From Gemmatimonadota bacterium (GTDB lineage Bacteria; Gemmatimonadota; Gemmatimonadetes; Longimicrobiales; Gaopeijiaceae): a DNA stretch of 43,650 nt. This document shows, in pieces, positions 6,861-16,100 of the stretch. The stretch lies in contig JACZXQ010000027.1 in the NCBI GenBank assembly GCA_022571515.1, positions 1 through 43,650 of the forward strand, in the 5' to 3' direction. The translations under genes were made by a program, and so were the position numbers. The notes beneath the pieces were generated by a model. That model had not been told where the DNA came from and did not search any database. It saw only the letters and a list, made by a program, of their open reading frames with translations. The number at the start of each line of letters is the position of its first letter. The first letter of the stretch is position 1.

Positions 6861-8340
6861 AGTTCCACCCGCAGGAACGGCCACTCCACTGGCCGTGATC
6901 CTCGCGGCCGGCGAGGGGAGCCGCTTGCGGAGTGTTCGTCGGGCCGTGCCCAAACCGCTTGTCCACTTGCGAGGCCTGTCGATCGCCGAGAGGTCGATAG
7001 CACAGCTGCTCACCGCTGGTGTGGAGCGATTCGTCGTCGTTCTCGGGTGTGACGCGGCGCTCGTCCGGCACGAATTCGAGCGCGTCGCGAGACGACGTCG
7101 CTGCCATATCTCTTTTGTCGAGGCTGAGAACTGGGGAAAAGGGAACGGCTGTTCCGCGGTCGCCGCTGCCCCCTTGGTCGGCGACAGCCCGTTTCTCCTG
7201 ACCATGGTCGATCACCTGCTATCCCCGGAGTTGATCCGGAATGTGCTGGCTAACCCACCTGCACAGGACGAAGTCGCGCTCGCCGTCGATCATGATACCG
7301 AAAACGTGTTCGACCTTCCCGATCTCACAAGAGTGGAGGTGTCCGGAGGGCGTATCGCGGCGATTGGGAAAGACCTCGCGACTTGGAACGCCGGAGACAC
7401 GGGGCTGTTCTACTGTTCGTCGAGGCTATTCGAGGGGCTGGCGAGAGCGCACAGGCAGGGCAAGTTCTCGTTGACGGACGGGATCCGAGAATGCGCTGCC
7501 CGAGGAGGGGTTCGTGCGATCGACGTGACCGGTGAGCCTTGGCTCGATGTGGACACGCCGGCAGCCTTTCAGGAAGCGGTGCGCCGGATCGGCGGGGCCA
7601 TGGAGAAGGGGGGAGACGATGGCTTCATCTCCCAATCCATGAATCGCCCGGCCTCCCGTCGCCTGTCGGTGGCTCTGTCGAAAACGCCCCTGACACCCAA
7701 TCACATCACCCTGATATCCTTCTTCATGGCGCTGCTTGGCGCAGTCGGTTTGGCCACCACAGACCCGCGGTTTTGGATCGCCGGAGGGATCCTCATTCAG
7801 ATCGCCTCTATCGTGGATGGGTGCGACGGTGAGATCGCGCGGATCAAGTTGCTTCAAAGTCCACGAGGCGGCTGGCTGGATACGGTGTTGGATCGGTATT
7901 CCGACCTGGCCATCGGGCTTGCTGTGACATTCGCCGCTTCACAACTGTATGACGCGGCCTGGGTTTGGCCAGCCGGCTTCGCTGCAACGGCTAGCTTCCT
8001 CATGGCGAGCTATGTCACCAAGGAATTCCAGATTCGTTTTCGACGTCCCTATCCCAATGGTCTCGTAAACAAGCTCAAGCGCCGCGATCTTCGAATCCTC
8101 GTCATCGCAGTCGGTGCTGTAGTGGGGCACCCGCTCGTGGCGCTGCTGGCCATCGGGTCATTGACTCACCTCGCCGTGTTCCAGATTCTCGTGTCTGGCT
8201 GGCAGGCCGCTCTCCGTACATCGCAAGTGCCGACGCCACGCACGACGCGAGGACGAACGCCTGAACCTGTTCCGCTGGACATCAGCCCTGTCGCCGTGGC
8301 TCCCGTGCTCCGCGAGAACCTCATCCGCGCAGATTCCTGA
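6844..8340 (+). CDS. Bifunctional inositol-1-P cytidylyltransferase / CDP-alcohol transferase (IPCT-DIPPS-like)
   Basis: 498 residues in two domains. Residues ~15-245 are a nucleotidyltransferase with LAAGEGSRLRS, PKPLV, KGNGCS and TMVDH, resembling the CTP:inositol-1-phosphate cytidylyltransferase pattern. Residues ~260-460 are a multi-helix CDP-alcohol phosphatidyltransferase with the full motif: D325, D328-G329, A332-R333, G342, D346 and D350. This order matches the fused enzymes that make di-myo-inositol-phosphate-phosphate in hyperthermophiles and Rubrobacter; sugar-nucleotide or inositol-lipid synthesis are alternatives. ATG 6844 is supported by GGAGGAG 5 bases upstream; the longer frame runs deep into the phosphatase gene. 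The last residues (PVLRENLIRADS) are encoded by a copy of the dispersed repeat word, so the 3' end may be altered. Confidence 0.8.
   Translation: MPSLDRVPPAGTATPLAVILAAGEGSRLRSVRRAVPKPLVHLRGLSIAERSIAQLLTAGVERFVVVLGCDAALVRHEFERVARRRRCHISFVEAENWGKGNGCSAVAAAPLVGDSPFLLTMVDHLLSPELIRNVLANPPAQDEVALAVDHDTENVFDLPDLTRVEVSGGRIAAIGKDLATWNAGDTGLFYCSSRLFEGLARAHRQGKFSLTDGIRECAARGGVRAIDVTGEPWLDVDTPAAFQEAVRRIGGAMEKGGDDGFISQSMNRPASRRLSVALSKTPLTPNHITLISFFMALLGAVGLATTDPRFWIAGGILIQIASIVDGCDGEIARIKLLQSPRGGWLDTVLDRYSDLAIGLAVTFAASQLYDAAWVWPAGFAATASFLMASYVTKEFQIRFRRPYPNGLVNKLKRRDLRILVIAVGAVVGHPLVALLAIGSLTHLAVFQILVSGWQAALRTSQVPTPRTTRGRTPEPVPLDISPVAVAPVLRENLIRADS
8301..8328 (+). repeat. Third copy of the repeat's leading word
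   Basis: CCCGTGCTCCGCGAGAACCTCATCCGC-like sequence, matching the left edges of the repeats at 1905 and 4199. It lies inside the last codons of the bifunctional enzyme gene, about 85 bp before an IS5-type remnant. The same order, repeat word then IS5 3' end, occurs at 1905-2453. Confidence 0.55.
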
Positions 8341-8411
8341 GGCGCCTTAGGGTCACTCACGGGCCCCGAGGAGCATGACCAGGAACGACCGGGCCCGCTT
8401 TGGCGGCGGTG

Positions 8412-8506
8412 GTGCGTGGCTCCGAACTGAGAACAGATCCTCCGTCCCCTGAGCGGAAATCACTCCACTCGGTAGCCGTCCGGCATCCCAAGCAGGGTCA
8501 TCGTGC
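8412..8506 (-). pseudogene. IS5-family transposase 3' end remnant
   Basis: On the minus strand this reads TMTLLGMPDGYRVE and then a stop at 8460-8462. A non-coding tail follows that matches 2362-2407 (shared words GGATCTG and GAGCCA). It is the last ~15 codons and end of an element related to the pseudogene at 2408-2831; nothing else of the transposase survives. The rest of 8341-8629 shows no gene. Confidence 0.65.
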
Positions 8507-8629
8507 CCAATGGATCCCGCACGCGAGGCGCACCAACGCCGGTCAGGACGAGGGTCGCCACGGTAGTGCCGGCCTCGTATCATGGGGCTCTGCCCTGGGG
8601 GAAGGGGCAATGCTCACGGAGGACCGCTC

Positions 8630-9961
8630 ATGCTGGATCACCGACGACGCGTATACGACTCGGTCCTCGGGCTGCTCTGCGACGAGGAGAACCCCACGCC
8701 TCTCGTACGGCTCAATCGCGTGGTTCCGTTCGAGCACGCACAGGTGTACGCGAAGCTCGAGTGGTACAACCCGTTCGGATCCGTCAAGGATCGCATCGCG
8801 TCCAGCATGATCGTCGATGCCGAGGAGCGGGAAGTTCTGGACCCGGGGCAGAAGTTGGTCGAGCCGACGTCGGGGAACACCGGGATGGGCTTGGCCATGA
8901 TGTCCAATGCGAGGGGGTACTCGCTCACTACGCCATTGTCATCGGCCATCCCACTCGAGAAGCGCACGATGCTGCGGTTCTTCGGCGCCGACGTGATCGA
9001 GCTGGAGGACACCCTTTGCCCCGCACCCGGCGCTCCCGAGGGCGCGATCGCCAAAGCCAACGAGCTGGCCGAGGTTCCCGGCTTCCACATGCTCAATCAG
9101 TATCGGAACGAAGCCAATCCCGAGGCGCACTACAAGACCACGGGCCCGGAGATCTGGCTTCAGACCGAGGCCAAGGTGACGCACTTCGTGGCCGGGCTCG
9201 GTACCTGCGGGACGATTACGGGGACGGGACGTTTCCTGAAGGAGAAGAACCCCACTATCAAGGTGCACGGCGTGCACCCGCAAGAGGGACACGACATCCC
9301 GGGCGTGCGGAGCATTCGCCAGCTCCAGCAGACCGAGCTCTTCCGGCCGGACGAGTATGACGAGCTTGTCGAGGTGACCAACCAGAGGGCCTTCGACCTC
9401 TGCCTCCGGCTCAACCGCGAAGAGAGCATCATTGCCGGTCCGAGCTCCGCCATGGCCCTCGCCGGTGCCTTCGACCTGGTGCCGGACGAGCCCGGTGTGC
9501 TCGTCGTGGTGATGTTTCCGGACAATGCCTTCAAGTACGCTTCGTCCGTCGTCAAGCACCTCCCACATTTGGGCTCGGCCGCGGCCCCCAGTCCACGTGA
9601 GCGCATGATGGACGCGTTGGTCGAGAACGCAGGGGACGCGCCGGGCCTCACCATCGAGGTCGGACCCGCCCACGAGCTCGTCGAGAGCTCGAATCCTCTG
9701 GTGGTCGACGTTCGTGAGCCCGATGAATACACGAACGTGCGTATTCCGGGTGGGGTTCTGATGCCGCTGCAGGAGATGAGTGAGTATGTCGACCTGCTAC
9801 CCGTCGATCTGGAGACCCAGATCCTCGTGGTCTGCGGCACGGGAGTACGGTCTCTGTCCGGCGCTCTGTTCCTGGCTTCCTTGGGTTATCGGAATGTGCG
9901 CAGCATCAATGGCGGAACCACGGCGTGGGCCGAGCAGGGCTTCGAGGTCGCGCGCGGCTGA
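8630..9961 (+). CDS. Cysteine synthase-rhodanese fusion
   Basis: 443 residues. Residues ~1-320 are a fold-type II PLP enzyme of the cysteine synthase/cystathionine beta-synthase family: the PLP Lys is K53 in NPFGSVKDR, phosphate-binding motifs are EPTSGNTGMG and GLGTCGTITGTG. Residues ~345-443 form a rhodanese domain with VDVREPDEY and the catalytic loop CGTGVRS (C402). It should make or break a C-S bond in the cytoplasm and pass sulfane sulfur to the fused domain. ATG 8630 is chosen because GGAGG lies 7 bases upstream. It converges on a DUF971 gene and is followed by an ArsR-controlled efflux operon, suggesting a sulfur or metal stress setting. The exact acceptor (O-acetylserine, O-phosphoserine or homocysteine) is not resolved. 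Confidence 0.88.
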   Translation: MLDHRRRVYDSVLGLLCDEENPTPLVRLNRVVPFEHAQVYAKLEWYNPFGSVKDRIASSMIVDAEEREVLDPGQKLVEPTSGNTGMGLAMMSNARGYSLTTPLSSAIPLEKRTMLRFFGADVIELEDTLCPAPGAPEGAIAKANELAEVPGFHMLNQYRNEANPEAHYKTTGPEIWLQTEAKVTHFVAGLGTCGTITGTGRFLKEKNPTIKVHGVHPQEGHDIPGVRSIRQLQQTELFRPDEYDELVEVTNQRAFDLCLRLNREESIIAGPSSAMALAGAFDLVPDEPGVLVVVMFPDNAFKYASSVVKHLPHLGSAAAPSPRERMMDALVENAGDAPGLTIEVGPAHELVESSNPLVVDVREPDEYTNVRIPGGVLMPLQEMSEYVDLLPVDLETQILVVCGTGVRSLSGALFLASLGYRNVRSINGGTTAWAEQGFEVARG

Positions 9962-9982
9962 GGCGAACCGACACCTCCGTGC

Positions 9983-10315
9983 TCATTCCGCGGCAGAGCC
10001 ACAGATCTCGCAGTCGCACAGCGATCGCAGGAGATCGAAGGTGTAGAACCCGGTTTGGTGGCCATCACTCCAGATGAACTGGAGCGCGTAACGCCCCACA
10101 TAGTGAATGGCCTGAGGGTAAACGTCGTCCGGCACAGTGGCACTCGTGAGCGTGCGCCGGCCGGTCCCCTCATCCACGCAACCGGCGCAAGGACAGTTCA
10201 GCCGAAGTCGACGCGGCTGGTAAACCGACTCGTGTCCGTCCTTCCACTCGATCCGGAGTGCGGAGCCATCCTCTGTGGGCCCGATGTGGCCGGGTGTGTT
10301 CTCGGGGGTCGCCAT
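9983..10315 (-). CDS. DUF971 family protein
   Basis: 110 residues. The family signature is clear: RRLRLNCPCAGCVDEGTG, then VGRYALQFIWSDGH, TGFYTF and LRSLC. It also carries four Cys in CPCAGC and CDCEIC, which could bind metal. DUF971 is the N-terminal domain of gamma-butyrobetaine hydroxylases and occurs alone near iron-sulfur assembly genes; a role in Fe-S or redox work is likely but not shown. ATG 10315 has AGGAGG 7 bases upstream. It is divergent from the ArsR gene, sharing a 130-bp promoter region. Confidence 0.85.
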   Translation of the reverse strand: MATPENTPGHIGPTEDGSALRIEWKDGHESVYQPRRLRLNCPCAGCVDEGTGRRTLTSATVPDDVYPQAIHYVGRYALQFIWSDGHQTGFYTFDLLRSLCDCEICGSAAE

Positions 10316-10416
10316 CGGGCGCCTCCTGGTTCGTGGGAGATCGGTTAGATAGCTCGAACCGGGGCGCCACGCCACGGCCGCGGACCTGCCGCGAAGGGTA
10401 GAGCGAGCTGAGGGGG

Positions 10417-10449
10417 TTGACACATAGAAACATCGCTATTAATCTATGT
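10417..10449 (+). promoter_or_regulatory. sigma70-type promoter with operator dyad
   Basis: A perfect -35 TTGACA (10417-10422) is 16 bp from TAATCT (10439-10444). The inverted pair ACATAG (10422-10427) / CTATGT (10444-10449) spans the core promoter. A dimeric ArsR-type repressor bound here would block polymerase, which points to autoregulation. The predicted transcription start is at or next to the ATG at 10452, so the mRNA may be leaderless. Confidence 0.65.
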
Positions 10450-10451
10450 CT

Positions 10452-10766
10452 ATGGCGAAATCAAACGGAAAATCCCTCTTGCGGGGGCTCGACCCTGAAC
10501 TGCTCATGCGGGCGGCGGAGACCATCAAGCTCCTGGGCCATCCGGAGCGCCTGAAGATCGTCGAGGTGTTGGAAGGGGGTGAGGCAACCGTCTCCGAACT
10601 TCAAGAGAGGCTTCAGCTCCGACAGGCCCAGGTGTCACAGCACCTCGCCAAACTGCGGGGGCGCGGGATCGTAGCGTCCCGCCGTGACGGAGTACACATG
10701 CACTACCGCGTCGTAGAACCCAAGGTGCGGCACATTCTCGACTGTATTCGCACCTGCGATGCCTAG
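10452..10766 (+). CDS. ArsR-family transcriptional regulator
   Basis: 104 residues with an ArsR winged helix: LGHPERLKIVEVLEGGEATV, recognition helix QAQVSQHLAKLRGRGIV and wing SRRDGVHMHYRV. Two Cys at the C-terminus (DCIRTC, spacing C-x3-C) could bind metal or sense reactive sulfur; the alpha-3 metal box of classic ArsR is not visible. The ATG at 10446 is an alternative start, but the promoter places transcription start near 10452. It is the first gene of a set with TolC, membrane-fusion protein, RND pump and DUF2892, which it probably represses. Confidence 0.88.
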   Translation: MAKSNGKSLLRGLDPELLMRAAETIKLLGHPERLKIVEVLEGGEATVSELQERLQLRQAQVSQHLAKLRGRGIVASRRDGVHMHYRVVEPKVRHILDCIRTCDA

Positions 10767-10811
10767 CTCGACCTCGATACCGGCCATTCAGTCTTCTTCG
10801 GGATTAGAGAT

Positions 10812-12161
10812 ATGAATATTGCGATATACCTATTATTGGCGATCCAGGCTCCCCAGGCTCCCCAGGCTCCCCAGGCTCCCGTGGCCCCTGTGGCTGACGA
10901 GGTCACCATGTCGTTGCGGGAGGCCATCGACCGGGCGGCGGAGTCCAATCCCACACTGCTCGCTGAGCGTGCCTCGGCCCGGGCCGCCGATCGACGTACG
11001 CTGGATGGCACCCGAGCGTTCTTGCCCACCCTGACATTCGGTGCGCAGGGGCTCCGTACGACCGATCCGGTAGCCGTGTTCGGCCTCAAGCTTCGCCAGG
11101 AGCAATTCTTCGCGGAGGACCTCTCTCTCGACGCTCTCAACCGGCCGGCGTCCTTCGTGGGATACAACGCTTCGGCCACCGTCGAGCTTCCGGTCCTCGC
11201 TCCGGAAGGTCTCTTCGGGTATGCCGCCGCGCGCAAAGCGTCGAGAGCAGTGTCCGCGGCGGTGGATCGTGCGGCGGGCGCCACGCGCCTCGCCGTCATC
11301 AGGGGGTACTGGGATGCGCAACTGTCGACCCTGCGGCTCGACGCGTTGGGCGAGGCCCTAGGCGCCGCCCGGGCGCACGCCGAACAGGCGGAGGCGCTGC
11401 GAGAGCAGGGCCTGGTTACGGGTCTCGACGCGAGGCTCGCGCGTGTGCACGCCGCGAGCATTTCGGTGCGGCGACTCGCCGCGGCGGCGGAGGCCGGCAA
11501 CCAGCTTTCCTCCCTGGGGGCGCTCCTCGCGCTTCCGGACGGGGCTCGGCTCACGCTCACCGACCCGCTCGACCTGACAGGAGCGGCCGACCCTTCGTCC
11601 GACACGCCACGCGACCTGAGCCAACGTGGCGATCTCGTGGCCCTCCGGTTCGGTGTGGAGGCCGCCGAGGCCGTGGTGAAGAGTGCGTGGGGTTCCAACC
11701 TGCCCAGCGTTGGCCTCTTCGGATCCCTCGGGCGTCATGCCCGGTCTTCCCCTTGGGGGGAAGGCAGCGGCCACTGGACCGTGGGCATCGGCGTTACGTG
11801 GACGCCCTTCCGGGGGTTGGCCGGAGTTGGCGCGGTAGGGGGCGCGCAGGCCGACCGAATGGCGGCCGAGCTGCGCCTCGAGGCCGCCGAACGCGAGGCT
11901 CGCGTGGAGGTTCTCCGAGCCGAGCGGTTTCTGTTCGCCTCGCGCGAGCGTGTGACCGTCGCAGCGGAGGGCGAGAGCGAGGCGCGAGCCGCCCTCGATC
12001 AGGCGGGTCTGCGATACCGCACCGGAACCTCAACGATAACCGAGCTGCTCGACGTCCAGACCGCCGCCACGTCGGCGACGCTCAGCCTGCTGGCGGCTCG
12101 CCGCGATCTACTGCTGGCCCAGGCGGCCCTCGACTTTGCCTACGGAGTGTACGACCGATGA
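10812..12161 (+). CDS. TolC-family outer-membrane efflux protein
   Basis: 449 residues with two long alpha-helical coiled-coil halves typical of outer membrane efflux channels, e.g. MSLREAIDRAAESNPTLL near the N-terminus and YRTGTSTITELLDVQTA near the C-terminus. A short hydrophobic leader is followed by four QAP repeats encoded by a perfect 9-bp tandem repeat. It forms the outer-membrane duct for the RND pump encoded two genes on. Its stop overlaps the next start (ATGA). Confidence 0.85.
   Translation: MNIAIYLLLAIQAPQAPQAPQAPVAPVADEVTMSLREAIDRAAESNPTLLAERASARAADRRTLDGTRAFLPTLTFGAQGLRTTDPVAVFGLKLRQEQFFAEDLSLDALNRPASFVGYNASATVELPVLAPEGLFGYAAARKASRAVSAAVDRAAGATRLAVIRGYWDAQLSTLRLDALGEALGAARAHAEQAEALREQGLVTGLDARLARVHAASISVRRLAAAAEAGNQLSSLGALLALPDGARLTLTDPLDLTGAADPSSDTPRDLSQRGDLVALRFGVEAAEAVVKSAWGSNLPSVGLFGSLGRHARSSPWGEGSGHWTVGIGVTWTPFRGLAGVGAVGGAQADRMAAELRLEAAEREARVEVLRAERFLFASRERVTVAAEGESEARAALDQAGLRYRTGTSTITELLDVQTAATSATLSLLAARRDLLLAQAALDFAYGVYDR
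10845..10880 (+). repeat. 9-bp tandem repeat (CAGGCTCCC x4)
   Basis: Four perfect copies of CAGGCTCCC lie within the TolC gene just after the signal segment and encode QAP four times. The 9-bp unit keeps the frame, so slippage would change the length of the post-leader linker without breaking the gene. Confidence 0.85.
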
Positions 12162-13183
12162 TCAAGCACATAGCGATACCCATCTTGGCGCTCGGCCTGG
12201 CCGCCTGCGAACCCGATTCCGAAGAGTCGGCCGCCCCCGCCGAGCAGGCCTTCCCCACCATCACGGTGGGGGCCGAGTCCATCTCCGACGTGCTGTCCGT
12301 ACAGGGGAGCGTCGTTGCGAGTCGTCGTTCCACCCTGTCCACGAGGATGATGGCCCACGTGACCGACGTACTCGTCGAAGTCGGCGACCTCGTACGGTCC
12401 GGTCAGACGCTCATCCGCCTCGGTGTGGATGATGTGGCGGCCAAGCGCGCCATGGCCGAGGCCGCCGCCGCCGCCGCCCGGGCCGCCCGCGATGAAGCGG
12501 AGCGCCACGCCGTGCGCATGGATACACTCCTGACCCAGGACGCCGTGGCGCGGGTGCAGCGTGACCGGGCCCGACTGGCACTCGCCCATGCGGAGTCTGG
12601 GCTGCTCATGGCGGAAGCCGCGCTCCGGGAAGTGGACACGGCGGAGCGCTACGCGTCGATCCGTGCCCCGTTCGATGGACGTGTGGTAAGCCGCCACATC
12701 GACGAGGGCGATCTGTCGGCTCCCGGCCTGCCCCTCCTCGTGATCGAGGCGGATGGTCCGAGAGAGGCTGTTCTCGACGTGCCGGCCGACGCGGCCCGCA
12801 CGCTGGAGGTCGGCTCCACGATCGACGTAATCTCCACAGGCGGTGAGAGGACGGTGGCCCGGGTGAGCGCGGTGGCGTCGGGCGCGGACCCGCGCTCTCG
12901 CACGATCCGTGTGCGTGCCCTTCTGCCGTCGAGCTGGACGTCCGGCACCGCTGTCACCGCCCTGCTCCCGGCCGGTACGCGGGTCGGCGTCACGATCCCA
13001 TGGGGCGCGGTGGTTCGTCGCGGACAACTCACGGGCGTGCGTGTCGTCACGCCCGATGGGGTGCTGCTCCGGTGGGTACGGCTCGGCCGCTCGGTGGGTT
13101 CCACGCAGACCGAAGGCGAAGAGGCCGGGACCCGCGTCGAGGTGCTCAGTGGCCTCTCCGCCGGTGAAAGGATCATCCCATGA
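12158..13183 (+). CDS. RND periplasmic adaptor (HlyD/AcrA family)
   Basis: 341 residues. The signal sequence ends in the lipobox LAAC (Cys17), so it is a lipoprotein anchored in the inner membrane. An Ala-rich helical hairpin (about residues 90-150) separates the lipoyl halves; RAPFDGRVVSRHIDEGDL is the typical second half. A beta-barrel domain follows, ending with LSGLSAGERII. It links the RND pump to TolC in the periplasm. ATG 12158 overlaps the TolC stop, and its stop overlaps the pump start. Confidence 0.88.
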   Translation: MIKHIAIPILALGLAACEPDSEESAAPAEQAFPTITVGAESISDVLSVQGSVVASRRSTLSTRMMAHVTDVLVEVGDLVRSGQTLIRLGVDDVAAKRAMAEAAAAAARAARDEAERHAVRMDTLLTQDAVARVQRDRARLALAHAESGLLMAEAALREVDTAERYASIRAPFDGRVVSRHIDEGDLSAPGLPLLVIEADGPREAVLDVPADAARTLEVGSTIDVISTGGERTVARVSAVASGADPRSRTIRVRALLPSSWTSGTAVTALLPAGTRVGVTIPWGAVVRRGQLTGVRVVTPDGVLLRWVRLGRSVGSTQTEGEEAGTRVEVLSGLSAGERIIP

Positions 13184-16100
13184 AGACGGGTTTCGCCGGT
13201 GGGGTCGCGAAGCGGTTCCTCAACTCCAAGCTGACGCCGCTCCTGATCGGTGCGTCGCTGCTGGCGGGCGCTGGTGGCCTGTTGACCACGCCCAGAGAAG
13301 AGGAGCCACAGATCAAGGTTCCGCTGATCAACGTCGCGGTCGGCTTCCCGGGTGCCAGCCCGCGAGAGGTGGAGCGCCGAGTGGCCGAGCCTCTCGAGCG
13401 CGCCATATGGGAGATTCCGGGCCTCGAGTACGTGTACAGCGTTTCGCAACAGGATGGTGCCCTGATCACGGCCCGCTTCGAGGTGGGCACCGATCCGGAC
13501 GTCGCGCTCACCCGAGTGTACGGGAAACTGCTGGCCAGGGCGGACCGATCACCCCCGGGGGCCACCCAACCGCTGATCACGCTACACGGCATCGACGAGG
13601 TGCCGATCCTGACGATCACCCTCTCCGGGGGATCGGACGCGGGGGACGGCTATCTGCTCCGCCAGCAGGCCGCGGAGCTTGCCCAGGCGCTGAAGCAAAC
13701 GCCCGACGTCGCCGAGGTATGGGTGATCGGTGGCGCCCCCAGAGAGGTGGCTGTCACCCTCGACGCCCGGGAGCTAGCGGCGAGAGGACTGTCCGCGGCC
13801 TCCGTCCTGCACCAGCTCAGCGTGGCGAACGTGGAGCTCCCGGCCGGCCGGATCGTGACGGGCAACCGGACCGTTCCGGTGCGCGTCGGGAGCCTGCTGC
13901 GGGACGTGGAGCAGGTGCGCTCGGTGGTCGTCGGTGTCGTGGACGGCCGCCCGATCCTGCTGCGGGACGTCGCGCGTGTCACCGACGGGCCCGCCGAGCC
14001 CGAGAGCTACGTGGGTTTTCTGCCCGGCGGGGGGAGGGCGGAGGATTTCGAGCCGGCGGTCACGATAGCCATCGCCAAGCGCGAAGGGACCAATGCCGCC
14101 ACCATAGCCCGTGAAACGATGCGCCTCGTCGAGGAACTCCGCGGCGACCTGATCGCGGAGGACGTGCGCATCACCGTGACGCGGGACTACGGAGAAACCG
14201 CGACCGAGAAGTCGCGGGAACTTCTCATGCACATCATCGTGGCCACGCTCGGCGTGGGCTTGCTCGTTTGGATGGCGCTGAGTTGGCGGGAGGCGGCAGT
14301 GGTGCTCGTCGCCGTGCCCGTTACGCTGGCCTTGACGCTCCTGATGTACCGGTTGTTCGGGTACACCCTCAACCGGATCACGCTGTTTGCCCTTGTGTTC
14401 GCTATCGGCATACTCGTGGACGACGCCATCGTCGTCGTGGAGAACATCGCCCGCCACCTCAAGCTCAGCGGGCGCGACCCGGACCTGGCCGCCATCTCGG
14501 GGGTGGACGAGGTTGGCAATCCGACGATTCTCGCCACCTTCGCCGTCATCGCGGCCATTCTTCCCATGGCGTTCGTATCAGGGCTCATGGGACCGTACAT
14601 GCGCCCGATTCCCGTCGGTGCCAGCGTGGCCATGCTACTATCTCTGGCCGTCGCGTTCATCGTGACGCCCTACATGGCGATTCGGCTCCTGAAGGGTCAC
14701 GCACACGGCACGGCCGCGGAGTCGCCCCCGGCGGGCCGGCTCGCGAACGGGTATCGGTGGGTTCTTCAGGGCCTCATAGACAACAGGGCCCGGCGGTTCA
14801 CGATCTACGGCGGCATGGTTGCCCTGCTGGCGATGGCGGCCCTGTTGGTCCCGGCCAAGCTGGTCACGGTCAAGATGCTCCCGTTCGACAACAAGAGTGA
14901 GTTCCAGATCATCGTCGACATGCCCGAGGGCACCTCGCTCGAGCGCACCGCGGAGGTCGCGCAGGTGCTCGCTCTGGTCGTTGCGCGGGACGAGGCGGTC
15001 AGCGACGTGCAGACCTACGTGGGCGTGGCGGCGCCCTTCAACTTCAACGGGTTGGTGCGCCAATACTTCCTTCGTAGCGGACCCACCGTGGCGGACGTGC
15101 AGGTGAACCTTCTGCACAAGCACGAGCGTTCCGGACAGAGCCATGACATCGCACTCCGGCTGCGTGCCAAGATCGACTCCGTGGCGCGCCTGTTCGATGC
15201 CGCGGTAAAGGTCGCGGAGATTCCTCCCGGTCCTCCCGTGCAGGCGACGCTGGTGGCCGAGATCTACGGACCCACACATGAAGAGCAGATCGAAGCGGCA
15301 CGCCGCGTACGAGAGGTCTTCATCGCAACCGACGGTGTGGTGGACGTGGATTGGTCGGCCGCGGCCCCCCACGCGCAGGTGCGCGCCACCGTGACGCAGG
15401 CCGAAGCGATATTGGCCGGCACGAGTCCGCGGGATATCGCACAGACCATCGCGGCCTCACTGGGCCGCGCGACGATCGGCCTGCTCCATGACGACGAGGC
15501 CGCCGAACCGGTCCGCATCCGCGCGCAGATCGCGGACTCCGTGATCGCGTCGGCGCGGGACCTGGCCGCCATGCCGATCTCGACCGCGGCCGGTTCGCGC
15601 CGACTCGGGACCCTGGCCACGATCGACACCGTGCCCGCGCCGGGGCCCATCTTCCACAAGAACCTGAAGCGGGTGGTTTACGTGACCGCCGACGTGGCCG
15701 GGCGTCTGGAGAGTCCGGTGTACGCGATGATCGAGATGGGTCCGGCCCTGGATGCTCTGGGCGACGATTTCGGCGTCTCTTGGACAGGGGCGCCTTCGGA
15801 GGCCGAGGGCACCTACATGGTCTGGGATGGGGAGTGGGACATCACGCGGGACGTGTTTCGTGATCTGGGGATCGCGTTCGCCGCCGTCCTGCTGCTGATC
15901 TACGTGCTCGTCGTGGCTTGGTTCCAGTCGTTCACGGTACCGTTGGTGATCATGGCTCCGATCGCGCTCACCTTGATCGGCATTCTCCCCGCCCACGCCC
16001 TCACGGGCGCCTTCTTCACCGCGACGTCGATGATCGGCATGATCGCGCTGGCGGGAATCATCGTCCGACACTCCATCCTGCTGGTGGACTTCGTGAACAT

